NCBI GenBank assembly: GCA_003118195.1
Contig: BEXV01000581.1
Location: 123,384 to 154,321 of the forward strand
Source of the DNA: Hemicentrotus pulcherrimus
Taxonomy: Eukaryota > Echinodermata > Echinoidea > Camarodonta > Strongylocentrotidae
Direction of reading: 5' to 3'
Length of the DNA stretch: 30,938 nucleotides
The first letter of the stretch is position 1; every line of letters starts with the position of its first letter. The notes beneath the pieces were generated by a model. It saw nothing but the letters and a program-made list of their open reading frames with translations. It was not told where the DNA came from and ran no database searches. The position numbers and the translations under genes are program-made. Shown here piece by piece: positions 18,800 to 30,434 of the stretch.

Positions 18800-21798
18800 T
18801 TTTCTTTTCTCCCCTGCATTCATTTCTATCATCACCTATTCTTTGCAATCTTTCTGCCTGTTGGTCCATGCAAGATGTGTTCATATTCCATTTCAATCTG
18901 CATCAATAAGAAATAGCCCCCTGAAGAGCTATGGTCTAGGTAATCTGAATGTATTTGTCCATCATTCTCCCATAGTATTTACCCCCTACAAATTCTTTTC
19001 AAATTCAGACCATTTGAGCCCCTAATGGGTCTTGTAACCCCTTTGAACCTAACATTTAACACAAATCTTTTTTATTATTAGGCAATAGGCATGGTAATAT
19101 ATCAAGGACAAAAGAATGTTTCGGGGAAAAAAAGAAACTTCCAGGGCTCCTCTAATAACAATTTATCTTTCAGGCTTTCTGGTTTTGCCCTTTTTATATT
19201 CCTATTTCAATTTAAGGATATTTGTCTATATTCTTCTATATTATGTATGAAGCCTGTAAAATAACTGTAAACAAAGATACACTGAAGATCCTTATCTTGC
19301 ACTAATAAAAGTACAATACAAGAAGTGACAAAAAGATGGATGAAATCATCAAACAATACAAATAGGAAAGGGGAACCAGGCTTATTCTTTAATTTGTAGC
19401 TGTGATCATTTCTTTCCATAAAGAGGTCAGAATCACAAGAATTTTCTCCACATTGCAACACAGGTTTTAAGATATAATGCTCAAAGTTTTAATGCTAGTG
19501 GACCAAGAGGGCAGTGCTTATTTTAACGATCACTAGTACACTGAATCTGTAATGAAATGATTCACTGACAACCTTGTACCTGGCTACCCTTCTCTTCCCA
19601 GGTCAGTTTGACCTTTAACCTCTGTTCTACATTACGGGGGTCAAAGTTCAAGGTTGTGTATTGACCTTGAGTTTCAGTGTCGTGTTATTTATGATGTTGA
19701 TCATAAACCTGAGATTTCTCAGTATTTCTCAGGAAATCATCTGAAAGTGACTAGGAATGTCGGCCAATATCTTGCTTGGGCTTGGTGAATTCCCGATCCC
19801 TTCTCTTTTTAATGTTAAAAAAGACTTGCATGTAAAAAGTATATTAACATGGCATAATTTTTTTCAACATATTAATTTCTTTTAACCCTTTGATAAGTTG
19901 TATGTGTGTGAGCTCTTAAAAGATTTTGTTAGGTTCTGAAAAAAATTAAGAAACATGAAATAAACAAAAGAAATCTCTCCTGTCCTATGGAACATCCCAA
20001 CCGTCTCCAGTGGATGATAAAAAAATCACTTGTAGGTGAAGACAGAGAGCTTACATCCCACTAGACCAACATACATATCTAGGCTCAAGGCACGTTAGAT
20101 GTTTCTTATAGTTCAAAGAGAAATAGAGTCTGTGTCTGTCAGAGCTGCCAACTACCAGGTCCCTCAGAGAGGACCTAAAGTTGTCGGCCGTCTGGTCGCT
20201 TACTTACAAGCATTTATGCTTTCTTAGCAGTCAGGTAAAAATAACCATCAACCATCACATGATGTACTGGAAATATTCTTTATTGTTGTTAATGGCTGCT
20301 CATTTGTTTAGATATAGATTTTATTTTGAACAGTGATTTAAAGACCATCACCACTACTGGATTAGACCACACAGAGAGCCATCGAGGTCACTGTGACAGG
20401 TGGCTATCTCATTAACTCAGCTCTCATTTAACATAAGAAAAAGAGGATCATGGGGGATCAACACGCACCGATTGGGGAAGTTTTCTATATAGAGGGAGCA
20501 AGTAGCTACAAGTATGGCAGTGTGCTTTTAAAGAGATGAAACGAAGACCTCTTTTCAGATTTCCTTAACCTAAACACTCTTTACTACTACATGTTTGTTT
20601 TTGTTTAACAATTTTTAAATATTTTTTTTGGGACGATGATGGATGCATTCAAATACCTCACAATCACTAGAGCAGGCGAATGTTCAAACTATTATTAAAT
20701 TTGTTAGTACAAATACTAAATGCCGTAAGATCAGAATGTTTACATCATCAGTTTGCTTCATCAATTTGCATCATTTACCAATCAATTTAATACCAATTTT
20801 CATCCATCTCTGTATGAGAAACACTGATGTTTTTACAAAGTGCATTTAGTTAAGACATTGTTTTATTCAATATCATACTAAAATCTAAAATGAAGGATGA
20901 TTGTTCTGATATAACAACTCCTGGCATTTCACCGACAGTTTTTGTTTAAGCTACTGAAATCCTTGCTTCTGATTGGTTATTAGCAGATTTGTGACTGATT
21001 TTTGTCATTTGTCATTGAAAAAAGGCTTTGGAAAACGGGTCACAGAGTTGTGTTTGGCAGGTCAGAGAAGTGGGGGGTGAAAATGGGATTTATCAATAAA
21101 GATAGAGAGGAATGAGAGCATGTATTTAATGTTACTTTATTTCTGAGGAGGAAGGACAGGAAAGATTGATTGTGTTTTTCAAGATTCATAAACACGAGAC
21201 TGCAGTCCCACCCAATCACATACACATACTTTTCAATATTTAGTTTCCATGGCTACATAACCTTCAGAAGTGCAGTTAACCAGAAAATAGGGTATCCTGG
21301 ATATGGATAAAGAAAGACAGGGAGGAAGGCGGGTGGTTGAAGTCAAGTTTTGGCCAAGGCTGATGTATAATAAGGTGCTGAAAGTTATGATAAAAGTATG
21401 AAGGAACATGTGATATATATCTTCATGATGTTGATGAAGCAGTCTTGGTTTGTTATAGATGCTCGTACTATCACATAATCAAGCCTAAATCATGTTGTAC
21501 GTGTAGGACTACGTGTATCAGGTGCAGGATTCGGGCGAAAAGGAGATTTACTCGAAGAAGAATGTGTCTGGTAGTGCTTGATACTACCAACAAATAAGGG
21601 ATAAAGGGGATTTAAGAGGATTTATTAAAAATGGGTTGTTTAAAGAAAAGAAAAATCACATGGGTTCAAGAACAGTTCTATGTCAAAGGTCAAGGTTGTC
21701 ATGGAGCATTAAGTATGTCATTAGAGACCAAGAAAGATTAGGAGAAACATGAATTCCTTTCATCACAAGGTGTGTTCAACCCTTGGGTGCACTCTTTC
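18800..21798. other. Intron 9 interior, no gene seen
   Basis: About 3 kb of AT-rich intronic sequence. I looked for the missing RABGAP1 TBC exons (IxxDxxR and YCQGQ motifs with splice sites) and for other coding signals and found none. Confidence 0.5.
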
Positions 21799-22203
21799 AG
21801 CATGTCTTCATCAGCTTGAGATTGCCAAATAGCTGCTATTTCTGATTTGGGAAATAATGCTGAGGTTACAAATCGCTTCTTCATCAGCTCAAGACCCAAC
21901 CTCGACACTCAAGCTCGAAAAATTAGCTTGAAATATTTTGCTCAGAGTTCGCGCATAGATAGTGCAAGTCTTCGGGCTTGATGAAGTCGTGCCAGACAAA
22001 CACGGGATATTTTGCTGATATTTTGCCAAATAGCAGAGATTATGCAAATTAACCAAAGATATCTTGGGATGATTATCTCGACCAAATATCCCGCTAATTG
22101 CAACTGCAGGCTGATGAAGACGCAAATTAGGTTGATAATTTGCGATAGGGATAGTTGAAATAGCGGGATAGTTGGCAATCTCGAGCTGATGGGGACAGGC
22201 CTT
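21799..22203. mobile_element. TIR element of the AGGCCTGTCCTCATCAGCTC family, copy 1
   Basis: The left end TCTTCATCAGCTTGAGATTG mirrors the right end CAATCTCGAGCTGATGGGGA followed by CAGGCCT. The interior repeats variants of these blocks (CTTCATCAGCTC, GGCTGATGAAGACGCAAATT, AAATATCCCGCTAATTGCAA). About 405 bp, non-coding. Same family at 27437-27759 and 30164-30434. Confidence 0.8.
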
Positions 22204-22810
22204 TTGAGAATCCTTGTTTACAAGACCAATCTCAGCTGCCTCTCTTTACTTCAGTCAGTATGAACAAATAAGTGAAAGCAGCATGACAATGCAGAAATAT
22301 TCAGTCATATCAGTAGCAAGTTTGTCAGTTATCAAAAGTGATTTTTTTATTTTTATTGATCACCTCACATGAGGCCCATTTACATACTTCCAAAAACCAT
22401 TTTGAAAAAATCTATGATTTTTTTACTACACTACACAACTGAAAAACCCATTAAAAACATCAAAGTTTAGAGTAGTGCATAATGTATATAAGATGAAACA
22501 TTATAAATGAAAAATAAAAAAAATCAAGAAATCAACAAGAAATTGCAAACATGTGCAAAAAAAAATGATTTTAAATTTCTCTCTGCAACTGCATTGCCAA
22601 TTCAGAAACTTTGATAATTATTATTTTTTGATTAAATCGTTCATATTGATGAAATACTTGAATGAGTATTATGGATCAAAAGATGAAAGTAAGATGTCAC
22701 TAAAAGGTAACACTGAACTCCTATGGGGTAGACTATCCATGGTAGAGAACTGAGCACTTGATATATTTGATAATATAATATGTATGATTGAATAATGTTT
22801 GTAATATATA

Positions 22811-22917
22811 AGTAATATTGACTGCCTTCAAGGCAATTTGACATATATTGCCTGAACTGAAGGTGAGATCGATATATGGCAAGTCTTATTGCCCTGAATA
22901 AGGCAGTCAATATTACT
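22811..22917. repeat. 107-bp inverted repeat with 18-bp perfect ends
   Basis: AGTAATATTGACTGCCTT at 22811-22828 is the exact reverse complement of 22900-22917. Inner blocks AGGCAAT/ATTGCC repeat the complementarity. Could be a very small foldback element or a hairpin-forming sequence; no target duplication is clear. Confidence 0.75.
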
Positions 22918-25011
22918 ATTATTAGCCACATCAGACATCTAGAGCAAACAAGAAACCCTTAGTTTCGTAGTAGCCTATACACTGCACAGGATTTCCTAGC
23001 ATAAAAAGTTGCAAAAACATTGTCAAAACAGCACTGTGCATACAGTGCTTGACAAAATTTTTGATACACTGCAAACAGTGTGCCTTTGATGTGATTATAA
23101 CGTCACAATGAGGTGCGTGCAAAGTGCGTAGGTTCTCATACTCGAAATGAATGTGATGTTGAATAATTAATATACACAATATAAGAATGAGACCTGAGCC
23201 ATATGATTCAATTTCTCCATCCTCTCTATAGAAGGATCTTAACTTTATTCTCAATTCTATACTCTCTTCTTTTCTTTTTTCGACGATCATCTAATTCTGC
23301 CACATTGGAAACAATATAAATTGATTATTAATACTGTAAATCAGCTGTAGCCTCAAATATAAGTAATCTGTTTTGGAACAACATGTTTGTACATTTTGTG
23401 ATATAGATGTAAAGCTCCAAAGAATATAAAATTACTTTTTTGTCACTTTGAAATAGCGTTCTAGATATTCACATACAAATGATGCAAAGAATGACATATT
23501 TAGATAGTAATATGAAAGTGATACAGTGTGTGGAATTTTGGAGATATATGTATATATCTATCATAATATTGAAACTTATACACTGTATGTTCATCAGCTG
23601 ACAAAGATGTTAATATTTTGGAAAATAGATTGTTAAAATTTAGTCTGCTCGAAACATTTTGGGGTTACATGTATATTCAACTGATATAAATCAGAAAACA
23701 GTTAATGTAGACTTTTTAAAGAAACTTTTATAGTTACAATGTACACTGTATTTTGATAGTTACAACCAGAATCAGAGCTTGGGCTTTACTTTTTGAATTC
23801 ACATCCCATATTAAATGATTATAAAGACAAGGGTCCCTGTATCAAACCAAATGTTTCAGTGACATGTCACAAAAACCATCAATACTTCAAGTTACTACTT
23901 ACTATTACAAGGAATGGTTTCTTTTAGCTTTTAAATGGGTGGTTAATCACTCTGATGTTATTCAAACAAATAAATAAAAACAAATCTGAGATGAAAAATA
24001 TCAAAAAGCAGGCTAAAAGACACAATTAAAACAAAAAATACAAAGTAAGGTATACATGTATAAACAAAAATTTGAAGCAAGACTGACTGATTGATGATTG
24101 AAAATGTCCCTAGGAATATCTGTCTACGATCTATGTATAGATCCTGCTACAGGTGAGAGTACTCTTGACACTTATGAATCATAACACCAAATTAAATATG
24201 TGGGAAGGTCATCTGACAAGACTCCCTATTAATTGCTTCATTGCTGGTACATCAACAGCCTCACAATGTCATATCTTGACTGATTCATAGAGCCTAGATC
24301 CATAGAACATGCAGCATTTTACTGTAATGCCCTACACACTGGTTGTGTCCCTTGATAAGTTACACAGCTTAGGCCAATTAAAGTCATGTCTTTTTGCTAC
24401 ATGTATCACATCCATTGTTTCAAATGTCTTGTGTAATAAATAATACCTAGATTCGTTCACAGCAGCTCTTTTTGTATTTGGCATTGTAAAAAAGATGCTA
24501 GTATTTCCTCCTAGACAATACAAGAAAAAGCCATTCATATATCCATATTGTGTTTTAAATGTAATCATAGGTTTATCGTACGTAGCCTGCAGAGATATGT
24601 ATCGCTAGTCTCTCCTCTCTTTCATCTTTTCCCTTCAATGGTGGCATGTCCCTACAACTGACAGCCTTTGAGGCATGTTCTTTAAAAAATCAATGTGCTA
24701 ACTATTGTATATAGTTATGAAAAGTGAGGTATATTTTGATCTTTTACACATAGTCTGAAAATAGTTGTACACCTTTCTTCTTTTGGTCATCCATTTGTTT
24801 TGGTAAGAATCCTTAAAGGTTTACTTGTACATCAAAATATAAAGCTTAATTACTTTCATTTTCTTCATTATACATGTATATCACCTTAAGTTTCAGTTAC
24901 TCAATACTATTACAGATGTGTGGTACAGAAAGCGTACAACAAATAGCAGTATATGTAGCATTGGACTATATTAGATGAGTGTCAATATGTTTGCAGAAAA
25001 TGAGTACCATT
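22918..25011. other. Intergenic/intronic stretch downstream of the GPCR, no gene
   Basis: AT-rich sequence probably including the 3' UTR of the minus-strand GPCR gene. A polyadenylation site could not be fixed with confidence. No other coding frame is supported. Confidence 0.45.
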
Positions 25012-26421
25012 TCAAATGAGTACAAGTATGAAGTATATCCTCTTGAGTCTCAATGATGTATATAAAGAGGTTTCTGTGATAGGAATTGGTATCGGGCGTA
25101 CATCAATAAACCGTTCCTTTCCATTGGTATAAAGATGCCCATTTTTCTTCTTCCACTTTTTATGATTCTTTTTCCGACTGTTTGAGGTAAACGTACAAAA
25201 AAACAGAGCAGTGGCTTTCCTGCGGGTCTTCCGTAACACAACAAACAATCCGTCACGGAAAGACTTGTGTCCGATGCTGTAAACTATGCAGTTCAGGAAA
25301 CTGTTCACTATTCCCAGCCATGAAAAGAAGAACATCGCAGCTGGGGGAATGTGAATGTCTACGAGTCCCCTCAAGGTCTTGGTGACCACGAAGGGTAACC
25401 AAGTGACATAAAATGCACTGATGATCACCAAGAATATCTTTGCAAGAAGACGTTCGTAGCTGGATCTGGTATTCTCGCGTTGGCTTGCTGATTTGAACAT
25501 CATTTCAGAGCGTTCAATCTTATGAGTTTGTACAAAGCTAACCTTGAGGATCTGAACATAGCAGAATGTTGAGATGACCAGTGCGGGCACAACAAGAACA
25601 GCGATGATGAAGAATGAGAACGCAACGTTCTCCTCCCAGTGGAGCGAGCACTCATAGCTGTGGTCATTGTAATGAAAGGTGCCCCATCCAAACATGGAAG
25701 GTAGGAAGATCCCAGCACTGATGACCCAGACGACTATGACTATAATCCTTGCTCTTGTCTTTGTCAGGATGGTGAAGTATTTCAAAGGCCTCATGATTGC
25801 TATGTAACGGTCAATGCTCAGGCAGGCCAGTCCTATGATAGAAACCCCTACAGCCACCGCCAGCGTGTACCCGGTAATGGCACAGCTTGCATCACCGTAA
25901 GGCCACTCCTGCAGGAACCACGAATGTATAGAGAAAGAGCAGCATATGCCCACGCCCAAGTCTGCACAAGCCAATGACTTGATGAAGATTCCTGATGCAT
26001 TGTTCAGAGATGGGGTGTAGTGAAATACAATCAGCACTATCAAGTTACCTACAATGATCAATAGACACGTCACTATCATCATGAGAAGAGCCAGTAGCGT
26101 TGCCCAGTTTGGCATGGCAGTGTTCGTACCTGTTGGGGTTGAAGTGTTCAGTAGCGTGTCATTTGTCCCAAAGTCTGTTGAAAGCCCTGTAGTGGTAGGG
26201 TTGAATGCATTTGAAATCCAGTAAGTATTGGCTTCTTCAACTTGATTGCCAGTTGGGAATGTCTGAGAAGCGTTTTCCTTCAGTGCCTCGGCAAAGTTCA
26301 CCACCCAATCACTAAAGACTCTATCTGTTGAAGTATCACCTGTAGTATCCATTTTCATGACAGAAGATGTGGCATTTGTTATTATTTTCATAGGCAGCCC
26401 AGTGGCCGAAGCATTTTCCAT
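25012..26421 (-). CDS. GPR21/GPR52: Orphan class A GPCR of the GPR21/GPR52 type, intronless
   Basis: 469 residues from the ATG at 26421 (26421-26419), the first ATG after an in-frame TAG upstream; stop at 25012-25014. A long extracellular N-terminus (about 105 residues) has N-glycosylation sites at N3, N16, N50 and N92. Seven membrane segments follow: TM1 with GN at 126, TM2 LACAD at 150-154, Cys180 at the top of TM3, DRY at 204-206, Cys258 in loop 2, TM6 TWLP at 340-343, TM7 about 360-383. FLPSMFGWG after TM4, FYVTWLPF in TM6, and NSFLNCIVYS in TM7 (NCxxY in place of NPxxY, N377/Y381) are typical of GPR21 and GPR52 (FLPSFFGWG, FYMLWLPY, NSFCNCVIYS). A basic C-terminal tail rich in Lys/Arg follows. 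Vertebrate GPR52 and GPR21 are constitutively active receptors coupled mainly to Gs and Gq respectively; coupling here is unknown. The gene lies antisense inside RABGAP1 intron 9. GPCR class is certain; subfamily is likely. Confidence 0.93.
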   Translation of the reverse strand: MENASATGLPMKIITNATSSVMKMDTTGDTSTDRVFSDWVVNFAEALKENASQTFPTGNQVEEANTYWISNAFNPTTTGLSTDFGTNDTLLNTSTPTGTNTAMPNWATLLALLMMIVTCLLIIVGNLIVLIVFHYTPSLNNASGIFIKSLACADLGVGICCSFSIHSWFLQEWPYGDASCAITGYTLAVAVGVSIIGLACLSIDRYIAIMRPLKYFTILTKTRARIIVIVVWVISAGIFLPSMFGWGTFHYNDHSYECSLHWEENVAFSFFIIAVLVVPALVISTFCYVQILKVSFVQTHKIERSEMMFKSASQRENTRSSYERLLAKIFLVIISAFYVTWLPFVVTKTLRGLVDIHIPPAAMFFFSWLGIVNSFLNCIVYSIGHKSFRDGLFVVLRKTRRKATALFFCTFTSNSRKKNHKKWKKKNGHLYTNGKERFIDVRPIPIPITETSLYTSLRLKRIYFILVLI

Positions 26422-27436
26422 CTTGTTCAAAAGTATTTTACTTGACCACTAAACAGAATGTCATATGCATTTTGATCTGTCTCGGGGAATTCTGACACTT
26501 CTATCAGGTAACAATATCTTTATTTTCTAAACTGTTGTTCTCAAGAAGTGTCCCCAAGTCCGGTTTGGAAAAAATCTGAGGATTCAAAAACTTGAGGCAT
26601 GTAAAAAAGTTGGATTATTTTGAAACAAAAGTTGCAGGGAAGAAGAGCAATGACTTAACAAACTTTTTTCTTTTAGCTGCGCGAGATTGATGACATCATC
26701 CTTGAAGGTTGTTCACATTTCCAGGAAGATCCAAAAATGTTTCCTGACACCTTTATGTGTGAATTCTGCTTTATGTCTCGTCCAAGTAAACAGTCTAGAT
26801 ATAGTACTCTTCTGGGGCCTAGGAATTTGAAGTGTCTCCTTTGCTGTACTACAATCCTCAGAATTACTTAGTCACTTTCGTACGGGTTCCTTCTTGTGTT
26901 ACTATTGCTCAATCTTGTTTCCTGATTCAGTGAATGATGATAAAACATATCCAGGTTATGATCATGCACTGCATGTTAACAAACTCTGAGCAGACTACGG
27001 CAGTGGTGTGTTTTCGATTCTTTAATCAATCCTTGATATGTACATGTAGACCAACAAGTGCATCAGGGTAGAACATTTTGTTCAGTTTGCCTGTTCCAAA
27101 TGTTGTATGCCCAGCGTCCAGTCCAATCTGAAATCATAGAATAAGAGAGAAGAAATTTAGTGGAGTATAATACTGACTGATTGCACCGACAAACAAGAAG
27201 CATGACACATATTCTTCTCGGAAATAAGAAGAAATGTCTGGAAACAATTGGGACAGACGGACGTCACAAAGTCGTGTGAGTTTGTTGCAGTCATAGCCAC
27301 AGGCATTGACGTTTGTTGCTGCATGCAGGGGGGATTTGATCATCAAAATAAGAAATTTGTCTTTATTTTTTCCTAATTGGAGGCAAGAAGGGGGAAATCC
27401 TCCCTTCTATTAGAAGCAGCTGACGTCAGTCTCTAT
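26422..27436. other. Presumed 5' UTR/promoter side of the GPCR; no gene seen
   Basis: About 1 kb upstream of the GPCR start on its strand. A short stretch at 26690-26700 (TTGATGACATCATCC) resembles a CRE/AP-1-like palindrome, but one match in AT-rich DNA is weak evidence. No coding frame is supported. Confidence 0.4.
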
Positions 27437-27759
27437 AGGCCTGTCCTCATTAGCTCAAGTTTGCCAAATAACCTATTTTAACTTTCCTCATCGCAAATTA
27501 GCCAGTTAAGTTGCATCTTCATTAGCCCACAGTTGTAATTAGCGGGATATTTGGTCGAGAAAAATATCCTGAGAAGTCTTGGTTTTGTTTCCAAGATATC
27601 CCGCTATTTTGGAAATAGTGGGCTAATTTGCACCAGTCCAAGCTAGTTTTTGATGAGCGTATCGGTCTGGTGAAGATGAAATTTTGAGCTTTTGGATAAT
27701 ATCCCAAGCCTGAATATAACGGGTAATTTGGCAAACTCGAGCTAATGAAGGAAGGCCTT
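27437..27759. mobile_element. TIR element of the AGGCCTGTCCTCATCAGCTC family, copy 2
   Basis: The left end AGGCCTGTCCTCATTAGCTC continues AAGTTTGCCAAAT. The right end ATTTGGCAAACTCGAGC continues TAATGAAGGAAGGCCT. Internal blocks TTAGCGGGATATTTGGTCGA and GATATCCCGCTATTTT are shared with the other copies. 323 bp, non-coding. Confidence 0.85.
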
Positions 27760-30163
27760 CTGTTTCTGTGTACTGGCAAGACAACTGTTTCCATGCTCAT
27801 TAGTTTTCAACACTCCATGCTCTACCATGATTGATGATTGTCTAATTACAGGTTTTATAGCAACTTCCTTGCAAGTTTTTGTTTCAATAAAGGGTTTTGT
27901 AAACAGCTTTAAAAACCTGTTTGTCTTCCAGACATGCCCAGGTGTATTCGTATTGCCTGCCGAGAGCCATAGAGGTGTTTTATCTTTGTAAGTTCATATA
28001 AATTCCTGCCCTTCTTGCTCATGGCAGACAGTGTGTACATGTTCATTGGTAGGACTTAGTATCTAATACCCTTGGAATGAAAGCCTAAAGTTAACACAAA
28101 CCTTAAACATTAATTCTACTTATTTTCCACTTAAAAACAGTCTTGCACAAAATTAGGAAATGGTTCAGAGTGAATTTAAAACATTAAAAATGAAAAATAT
28201 AGAGAAGAATCAGTTTACATGTAGATTGTATTAGTTTCAGAAGATGTAAGTTTGTTGCTTCATGTTTTTTATGATAAAAGTCTACAAAACAACAGTAAAC
28301 TGAATGTACATGCACCGGTTGACATTGAAAATCTATAACTGTATCTGTATTTTGTAATAACCCTAACATCAAGGGTACACTTCCTCCATTCATCTTTGGA
28401 AAAGTAACTAAAGTTCAATCTACAGTAATGCTTGGAACATATCTTCCCACCCATTCTGTGCATTACCTCATCATCTCTATATTTTTTTAATTAGATTCTC
28501 TGCCTTTTTTTCTCCTTTTTTCACGTAGAGTTTGAGGAGGAGGGATGCTGGGATCAGTGGGATGCATCATGCCAGTGAGGCTATCTCACGAGGGATAGTA
28601 ATATTATGCAAAAGATAAAAAGAGAAACATGACATTATTTCCTCTAACAGTTCATTGCCTTCATTGTTCCATCCCACCTGTTCTAATTAAATTTGATTGT
28701 GATGAGTCTACTACATGAAATAACATTGTATGAATGCCAGTGCAGTAGTCTGCTGTCTTACAGACTCTGTTTTGATAGTACTGAGTTGTGACATCATGTT
28801 TTAAAGGGAATCACCACTCTCGCATGAAGTTGGCTTGAATAAGACTGAGCCTACATGTAAATAGGAGTGAAACGGCAGATCTTTGAAAGTATAGGACTGA
28901 TAAATTAGGAACAAGCAGTTTTCAATTCACAATTAAAAGCAAATTTGCAACTCTGACTTATTAACCTTGCAAGCACCTGTTTCATTTTATATGACTTTTG
29001 ATTTTTGCCTAGATATAGCATTACATGTGATTGTACTCGACCTTCTAAATCTAGATCTAGATCTATGCCGCCGCCACCCCCCCCCCAACAAAAATATTGA
29101 AATTGTTTGCACAAAAAAAAAAAAAGTTATATGATATGAGTTATGAATACCCCAGAATATAAACTATGAATTTTTGGTTGGCTCTGACGTGAATAATTTC
29201 TAAATAAAGTCTGGTAGCAGACTAATGAAAGCTCAAGTAATATTAATCCTGAAAGAGGACCTGTTTTCATACCTCAATCATCATCATCATCTAAAAGAAG
29301 TAAACCTTTACTAATTCCTTCATTAGGGTTGATTTGCCTATTTTCACAATCTAATTATAGCATCTACCCATGCTGTGGCATCCTTGTGAGAAGTCGAGAG
29401 CATCCTACATTTTCCTCTTTTATTCCGGCACAAAAATGCATGTATGAGGAATAAATTCCTAGTGTCTACTAATTAAGCTTGTCATTTCTATAAGACTGAT
29501 CTTTAAATAGCTCTGTCTTACTTCCTTATTGAGAAAGCTCTGTTAAAAAGTTTATATGTTATATTCTGAGCAGTATTTCTTTTTGTCTTGCAGTGAATTC
29601 ATAAATTGTTAAATTAATTTTGTTTCTAGATCAATTATTTTAGAGGAGGAAGAAATTGTTCTCTCGCTATTCTCTTGAAAACTTGATTAGATTACATTTT
29701 ATTTGATTTTAATGTTTAATGAATTATATTTTGTATTGGTAAGCCTTTCTTTCTGTCTTCCCAATCCAATTTAGCCTATATCCCCTTTCTTTTTCTCTTG
29801 TTTTCCTCACGTTTTCTGCTCCTTTCACTCTCTCTTTTGCTCAATCCTGTTGTTTTAATTGCGCAAAATGCTTGGATGCGTACCATTAGTAGTATCATCT
29901 CACTATTCAGGGTGCATCTCACTCTTGTTAATGTTTGCCATCCTACTTCAAGCATGCTTTTAACGACAAGATAAGACACTCGTTCATACCCTATACCAAC
30001 AAACTGGCACTCTCGTCTGTCGATGTTTGTCATTTTTATGGTCCATTTTCCCCGAGGAAAGTGATAAGAAACTTGTTCTGCTATCCATTTTTGGCTTTTG
30101 ATTTGTCTCCTTAGATTTAATAAACAGACTTTTATCATGTTAAAATTTGGACATTTTGTAATC
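27760..30163. other. Intron 9 sequence with low-complexity patches, no gene
   Basis: AT-rich intronic sequence. At 29048-29065 there are three overlapping CTAGAT units, followed by a C-run and a 13-base A-run (to about 29125). Short open frames here match nothing I know and are composition-driven. Confidence 0.45.
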
Positions 30164-30434
30164 AGGCCTGCCTTCATCAGCTTGAGTTTGCCGAATATCC
30201 TGTTATTTTGACTACCCCGATCTTAAATTAACCAGTTAATTTACGTTTTCATCAGCCTGCAATTGCAATTTGCGTGATATTTAGTCGAGATAATATCTCG
30301 CTATTTGGGAAATAGCATGCTTATTTTTGCCCCTTCGAGCTAGCTTGTGAGGACGCAATTTCAAGTTTCGGGATATTATCCAGAGTCTGAAAGTAGCGGG
30401 TCATTTAGCAAACTCGAGCTGATGAAAAGATACC
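30164..30434. mobile_element. TIR element of the AGGCCTGTCCTCATCAGCTC family, copy 3
   Basis: The left end AGGCCTGCCTTCATCAGCTT continues GAGTTTGCC. The right end is GCAAACTCGAGCTGATGAAA followed by a degraded AGATACCT. It shares the internal TTTTCATCAGCCTGCAATTG and ATTTAGTCGAGATAATATC blocks with copies 1 and 2. About 270 bp, shortest of the three. Confidence 0.8.

Noticed and set aside
18453..19025. 190-codon open frame on plus (and a 122-codon Arg/Glu-rich frame on minus)
   Set aside because: Both come from a CT-rich low-complexity tract; the residues are almost only Leu/Ser/Phe or Arg/Glu/Lys and no domain is visible.
22931..23290. 119-codon open frame on minus
   Set aside because: No recognisable domain or splice context; residue composition is that of random AT-rich DNA.
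26676..26760. Possible exon after CTTTTAG, reading LREIDDIILEG
   Set aside because: Does not match the expected TBC sequence, the frame soon becomes low quality, and no convincing donor follows.
29776..30177. 133-codon open frame on minus
   Set aside because: No recognisable domain, and the C-terminal part is Arg/Lys/Glu low-complexity from a pyrimidine-rich tract.
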